Under the pieces are notes generated by a model. The model was not told where the DNA came from and did not search any database. It saw only the letters and a list, made by a program, of their open reading frames with translations. Both the position numbers and the translations under genes were made by a program. Source: Nocardia vermiculata NBRC 100427 (GTDB taxonomy: Bacteria > Actinomycetota > Actinomycetes > Mycobacteriales > Mycobacteriaceae). Taken from it: DNA of 64,000 nucleotides. The stretch is from assembly GCF_001613265.1 (NCBI RefSeq), contig NZ_BDCA01000003.1:166606-230605 (forward strand). The letters are read 5' to 3'. This document shows, piece after piece, positions 60,553 through 64,000 of this stretch (the stretch's first letter is position 1; each line of letters starts with the position of its first letter).

Positions 60553-63224
60553 GCGCGGACATCGGCGTCGGAATCCTGCAGGACGATCCGGAGGGCAGAG
60601 CGGGCGGAAGGGTCGGCCGGCCAATGGCCCAGGGTGAGGACTGCTGCCTTGCGGACGTCCGGATGAGGGTCGATCAGGGCGGATTCCAGAGCGGTGGCGG
60701 CAGCATCGGGGTCGAGACCGGCCCAGCCACGCGCACCGCCCTCGCGGATCTGCCAGGCCGAATCCCGCAGCGCCGCGCTGAGTAGCGCGCTGTCGGAGGC
60801 GTCGCCGAGGACGGCCAGGGCGGCCAGGGCGGCGGCGCGCACCAATGGGTCGCGATCGGTTGCGAGGGTGCGCACGGTAGCGATCCCGCCGATGCCGATT
60901 TCGGCGAGCCCGCGCGCCACTGCCACCCGCACTTCGCGGTTGTCGTCGTATGCGGCGGTCGTAAGAGCGGACCAGTCGTCCAGCGAGACCAGGGCGTGCA
61001 CACCTTCGATCCGGACCCGATGGTCGCTGTCGACCAGGGCCTTGCCGAACAGCTCCGCCGATCCGCCGTGCTGAGCCCGCAGCAGGTCGATCACAGCGGC
61101 TCGGACCGAGGGATCGGGCGAGTCGGCGTAGTCTGCCAGCTCCGGTGCGGCGGGCAGGATTTCGACCAGTTCACGGAGGGCGGACACAGCGGCGGCACGC
61201 ACCGAAGCATCGGTGTCGCCGAGGGCGGCGATCAGGGCGGTGGCAAATCCGTCGGGGGTGCCCTCGGTGAGGACCGACAGCGCGGTGGCACGCACCCGAG
61301 AGTCGGTGTCGTCGAGATAGTCGCGTAGCTCGCCGACGGTCGGCGCGTCCAAGCTCAGCAGTAGTGCGATGCGCGGTGCCGCGACGCTGTCGGCGGGCAC
61401 GGGCACCGTGATGGCCGAGCGCGGGGCCGAGCCGCCGGTGGTGTTCTCGGTCAGTGGTGGTCGGCCGCGCAGCTCGGGCTGGCTGACCGCGATCGGTTCG
61501 GCGGCCGCCCCGGGCACCCGTTCCCACTCGGGGACGGGCACGAAATACGGCGCCACCGGGCGCTTCAGGAATTCCATCTCACCGGCGGCGTTCTTACGCA
61601 GGTTGAGGTGGAAACGCCAGTCCTCGTCATTGCGTTCGGGCAGGTCCACGCGATCGTGATATAGACCCCAGCGGGATTCGGTACGGGTCAGCGAGGACCG
61701 TGCCGCCATCTCGGCGCAATCGCGAATGAAATCGACTTCGGCGCAGCGCATCAACTGATGCGGGGTATCTGCGCCCATCGAGGCGATCTCCGCACGCATC
61801 CGCTCGAAGGTTTCCACCGCGAGCGACAACTTGGTCTGCGTTTTCGGCGGGGCCACATAGTCGTTGACGAAGCGGCGCAGTTTGTACTCGACCTGCTGTT
61901 GTGGCGGGCCGTCGGGATGGCGCAGCGGGCGGTAGATCAGTTCGTGCGCGTCGGCGAGCTGCGCCGCCGGAAGTGACTGCGGCGCCGCAATGTCGGGGAG
62001 CGTAGCGGAGGCGTGTTCACCGGCGAGGTCGCCGTAGACGAAGGCGCCGATCATGTAGTTGTGCGGTACGCACGCAAGGTCGCCGGCGGCGTACAGGCCG
62101 GGGATGCTGGTGCGGGCGTGCTCGTCCACCCATACTCCGGACGCGGAATGTCCACTGCACAAGCCGATCTCGGAGATATGCATCTCGATATCGTGGGTGC
62201 GGTAGTCGTGGCCGCGATTACTGTGGAACCGTTCGCGGGTGGGGCGCTCGGTGGTATGCAGAATCCCTTCCAGTGCGGAGAGGGTTTCCTCCGGCAGATG
62301 TGACACCTTCAGATAGATCGGCCCACGCGCCGAGTCGATCTCGCGGGACACCTCGGCCATCATCTGCCCGGACCAGTAGTCCGAATCCACGAACCGTTCG
62401 CCCTGCGCGTTGACCTGATACCCGCCGAACGGGTTGGCGACATAGGCGCAGGCCGGCCCGTTGTAGTCCTTGATCAGCGGATTGATCTGGAAGCATTCGA
62501 TGCCGGAGAGTTCGGCCCCGGCGTGATACGCCATCGCATACCCGTCCCCGGCATTGGTCGGATTCTCGTATGTGCCGTACAGATAGCCGGAAGAGGGCAG
62601 TCCCAGCCGCCCGCACGGCCCGGTCGCCAGGATCACCGCCTTCGCCCCGACGGCCACGAATTCACCGGTGCGTGTGTTCAATGCCGCCGCGCCGACCGCG
62701 CGACCTCCCTCGGTGAGTACCCGCACCGGCATCAGCCGGTTCTCGATGCGAATCTTCTCCCGCATCTTGCGTTGCCGCAGTACCCGGTACAGCGCCTTCT
62801 TGATGTCCTTGCCCTCGGGCATCGGCAGCACATAGGAGCCCGAGCGGTGCACCCTCCGGACCGCGTACTCGCCGTAAGCGTCCTTCTCGAACTTCACGCC
62901 GTAGCGTTCCAGCCGCTGCACCATCGCGAAGCCACGGGTCGCGGTCTGATACACGGTGCGCTGATCGACGATCCCGTCGTTGGCCCGGGTGATCTCGGCG
63001 ACGTAGTCCTCCGGTTCGGCCTTACCGGGGATGACGGCGTTGTTCACCCCGTCCATCCCCATGGCCAACGCGCCGGAGTGCCGCACGTGTGCTTTCTCGA
63101 GCAGCAGCACATTCGCGCCGTTCTCGGCGGCGGTGAGCGCGGCCATCGTGCCGGCGGTACCGCCGCCGATCACCAGCACATCGCAGTCCAGTCGCACGGT
63201 CTCGGACAGCTCGGGAATCTTCAT
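60522..63224 (-). CDS. AprA/FrdA-like FAD flavoprotein fused to HEAT repeats
   Basis: 900 residues. The first 575 or so are a fumarate reductase/APS reductase alpha-type flavoprotein: FAD motif DVLVIGGGTAGTMAAL (15-30), HSGALAMGMDGVNN, ATGPCGRLGLPSSG, GLYAAGDLACVPHNYMIGAFVYGDLAGE. The rest (about 620-900) is a run of HEAT-like units of about 31 residues (DPSVRAAVIDLL, DHRVRIEGVHAL, DPLVRAAALAAL, HPDVRKAAVLTL, DADVRAYAKRFL). It lies upstream of neither an iron-sulfur subunit nor a membrane anchor. An SsuB/TauB-type ABC ATPase gene lies 61 bases upstream on the same strand, so a role in sulfur-compound oxidation is likely but inferred. Confidence 0.85.
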   Translation of the reverse strand: MKIPELSETVRLDCDVLVIGGGTAGTMAALTAAENGANVLLLEKAHVRHSGALAMGMDGVNNAVIPGKAEPEDYVAEITRANDGIVDQRTVYQTATRGFAMVQRLERYGVKFEKDAYGEYAVRRVHRSGSYVLPMPEGKDIKKALYRVLRQRKMREKIRIENRLMPVRVLTEGGRAVGAAALNTRTGEFVAVGAKAVILATGPCGRLGLPSSGYLYGTYENPTNAGDGYAMAYHAGAELSGIECFQINPLIKDYNGPACAYVANPFGGYQVNAQGERFVDSDYWSGQMMAEVSREIDSARGPIYLKVSHLPEETLSALEGILHTTERPTRERFHSNRGHDYRTHDIEMHISEIGLCSGHSASGVWVDEHARTSIPGLYAAGDLACVPHNYMIGAFVYGDLAGEHASATLPDIAAPQSLPAAQLADAHELIYRPLRHPDGPPQQQVEYKLRRFVNDYVAPPKTQTKLSLAVETFERMRAEIASMGADTPHQLMRCAEVDFIRDCAEMAARSSLTRTESRWGLYHDRVDLPERNDEDWRFHLNLRKNAAGEMEFLKRPVAPYFVPVPEWERVPGAAAEPIAVSQPELRGRPPLTENTTGGSAPRSAITVPVPADSVAAPRIALLLSLDAPTVGELRDYLDDTDSRVRATALSVLTEGTPDGFATALIAALGDTDASVRAAAVSALRELVEILPAAPELADYADSPDPSVRAAVIDLLRAQHGGSAELFGKALVDSDHRVRIEGVHALVSLDDWSALTTAAYDDNREVRVAVARGLAEIGIGGIATVRTLATDRDPLVRAAALAALAVLGDASDSALLSAALRDSAWQIREGGARGWAGLDPDAAATALESALIDPHPDVRKAAVLTLGHWPADPSARSALRIVLQDSDADVRAYAKRFLEVV

Positions 63225-63285
63225 TTGGGCACTCCACAGTCGTCGATGGTCGGGGCATCCTCCGACCGAGTTGTCGCGTCGGCGC

Positions 63286-64000
63286 TCAGGCGACGCTCGA
63301 GATGGGCGTCGAGTTCAATGCGGCGAGTATCTCGGCGCGTTCGGCACTGCGGTCGACATCCTTTTCCCGTGGCTTCGGCACCGTCAGCAGTGCGCGCACC
63401 GCTCGATCGGCGCCGCCGAGGACCGCCACCCGATCGCCGAGGGTGAGCGCCTCGTCCACATCGTGGGTGACGAAGACAATCGTGGTCGGATGACTTTTCC
63501 AGGTCTCGATCAGCAGCCGTTGCATGGTGATTCGAGTCGGGGCGTCGAGGGCGCCGAACGGCTCGTCCATCAGGACCGCACGCGGTGCACCGGCCAGTCC
63601 ACGAGCCAGCTGCACGCGCTGACGCATGCCGCCGGACAGGCTCTTGGGCAGATAATCGCCGAAGCCGGTGAGCCCGACCTCCTCGATCCACTGTTCGGCC
63701 TTGGCGCGCCGTCCTTCTCGTACTTCGCCGCGCAGTTTCAGGGCCAGTTCGATATTGGAACGTACGGTGCGCCAAGGTAGTAGGGCGTTGTCCTGAAACA
63801 CCATCGCGCGATCGCGGGACGGTCCGGTGACCTCTGCTCCGTCGGCGAGGACCGTTCCGGAACGAGGCGGCAGCAGGCCCGCCAACGCCCGTAGCACCGT
63901 CGATTTGCCGCAACCGGACGGACCGGTGAGGATCAGGATCTCGCCGGGCAGGATGTCCAGCGTCAATCCGTCCAGTACGGGAGCGCCGCCGTAACGCAGT
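63286..64000 (-). CDS. Nitrate/sulfonate/taurine-type ABC transporter ATP-binding protein, 5' truncated
   Basis: Open to the window edge, 237 residues visible. Walker A GPSGCGKST, signature LSGGMRQRVQLARGLA, Walker B AVLMDEPFGALD, D-loop and the H-loop VTHDVDEAL are complete. The pattern GDRAVAVLG-like tail and NALLPWRTV are typical of SsuB/TauB/NrtD ATPases. The frame stays open upstream of the TTG at 63966 (LRYGGAPVLDG), so the real start lies beyond base 64000. The permease and binding protein genes are probably just outside. It is likely co-transcribed with the flavoprotein gene downstream. Confidence 0.92.
   Translation of the reverse strand, partial: LRYGGAPVLDGLTLDILPGEILILTGPSGCGKSTVLRALAGLLPPRSGTVLADGAEVTGPSRDRAMVFQDNALLPWRTVRSNIELALKLRGEVREGRRAKAEQWIEEVGLTGFGDYLPKSLSGGMRQRVQLARGLAGAPRAVLMDEPFGALDAPTRITMQRLLIETWKSHPTTIVFVTHDVDEALTLGDRVAVLGGADRAVRALLTVPKPREKDVDRSAERAEILAALNSTPISSVA

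Overview
The window is a high-GC actinobacterial chromosome segment. It looks like Nocardia or a close mycolic-acid relative. The basis is gene content: tandem MMPL transporters, an F420-type luciferase-like oxidoreductase, a FAR/AST-like class A beta-lactamase lipoprotein, a HelR-type RNA polymerase motor behind a rifamycin-element-like palindrome, XRE/DUF397 pairs, and an Rv3722c-like aspartate aminotransferase beside the SRP RNA. The genus is inferred; no rRNA is present.

Layout. 1-3.7 kb: a glycolipid-binding fragment, tyrA, the tadA-associated gene with tadA, tRNA-Ser(CGA) with a strong terminator, and a GNAT acetyltransferase. 3.8-17.5 kb: a fully reducing type I PKS (KS-AT-DH-ER-KR-ACP, no thioesterase), an alpha-oxoamine synthase, an LLM oxidoreductase and two tandem MMPL transporters. 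Together they suggest synthesis and export of an amino-ketone (sphingoid-like) lipid. 17.6-24.1 kb: TetR and Rrf2 regulators, a heterodimeric ABC exporter whose genes are separated by a 72-bp triplicated repeat, and a self-regulated TetR/membrane-protein pair. 24.1-28.2 kb: tgt, a queuosine-precursor transporter and gluQRS, a tRNA-queuosine salvage group.

28.6-36.6 kb: a lone DUF397, a WS/DGAT-like acyltransferase, helR, a MerR operon, an SDR, and an ECF41 sigma factor divergent from its carboxymuconolactone-decarboxylase-family partner with matching promoters. 36.6-43.7 kb: tRNA-Ser(GGA), a proline/glutamine-rich membrane protein, SRP RNA, an aspartate aminotransferase, a methyltransferase, an HhH-GPD protein, and PadR divergent from a membrane protein/carotenoid-oxygenase pair across three evenly spaced operators.

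43.7-55 kb: an SsuD-like monooxygenase, an exported protein, a beta-lactamase locus (bla, divergent LysR, penicillin-recognising-fold serine hydrolase) like the Streptomyces cacaoi blaL-blaA-blaB arrangement, and an organosulfur cluster (two SfnB/DszC-like flavoenzymes, a styrene-monooxygenase-family protein, SfnG, a flavin reductase). 55-60.5 kb: an SDR, a Phd/VapC pair, an orphan degenerate ABC ATPase, a toxin-first/RHH pair behind a 19-bp-arm inverted repeat, and an XRE regulator with two DUF397 genes. 60.5-64 kb: an AprA/FrdA-like flavoprotein fused to HEAT repeats, next to an SsuB/TauB-type ABC ATPase that runs off the window.

The best candidates for undescribed biology are the PKS-oxoamine synthase-MMPL lipid locus, the sulfur cluster containing a styrene-monooxygenase-type enzyme, the HEAT-fused flavoprotein, and the repeat-encoded mini-ORF between the ABC half-transporter genes.
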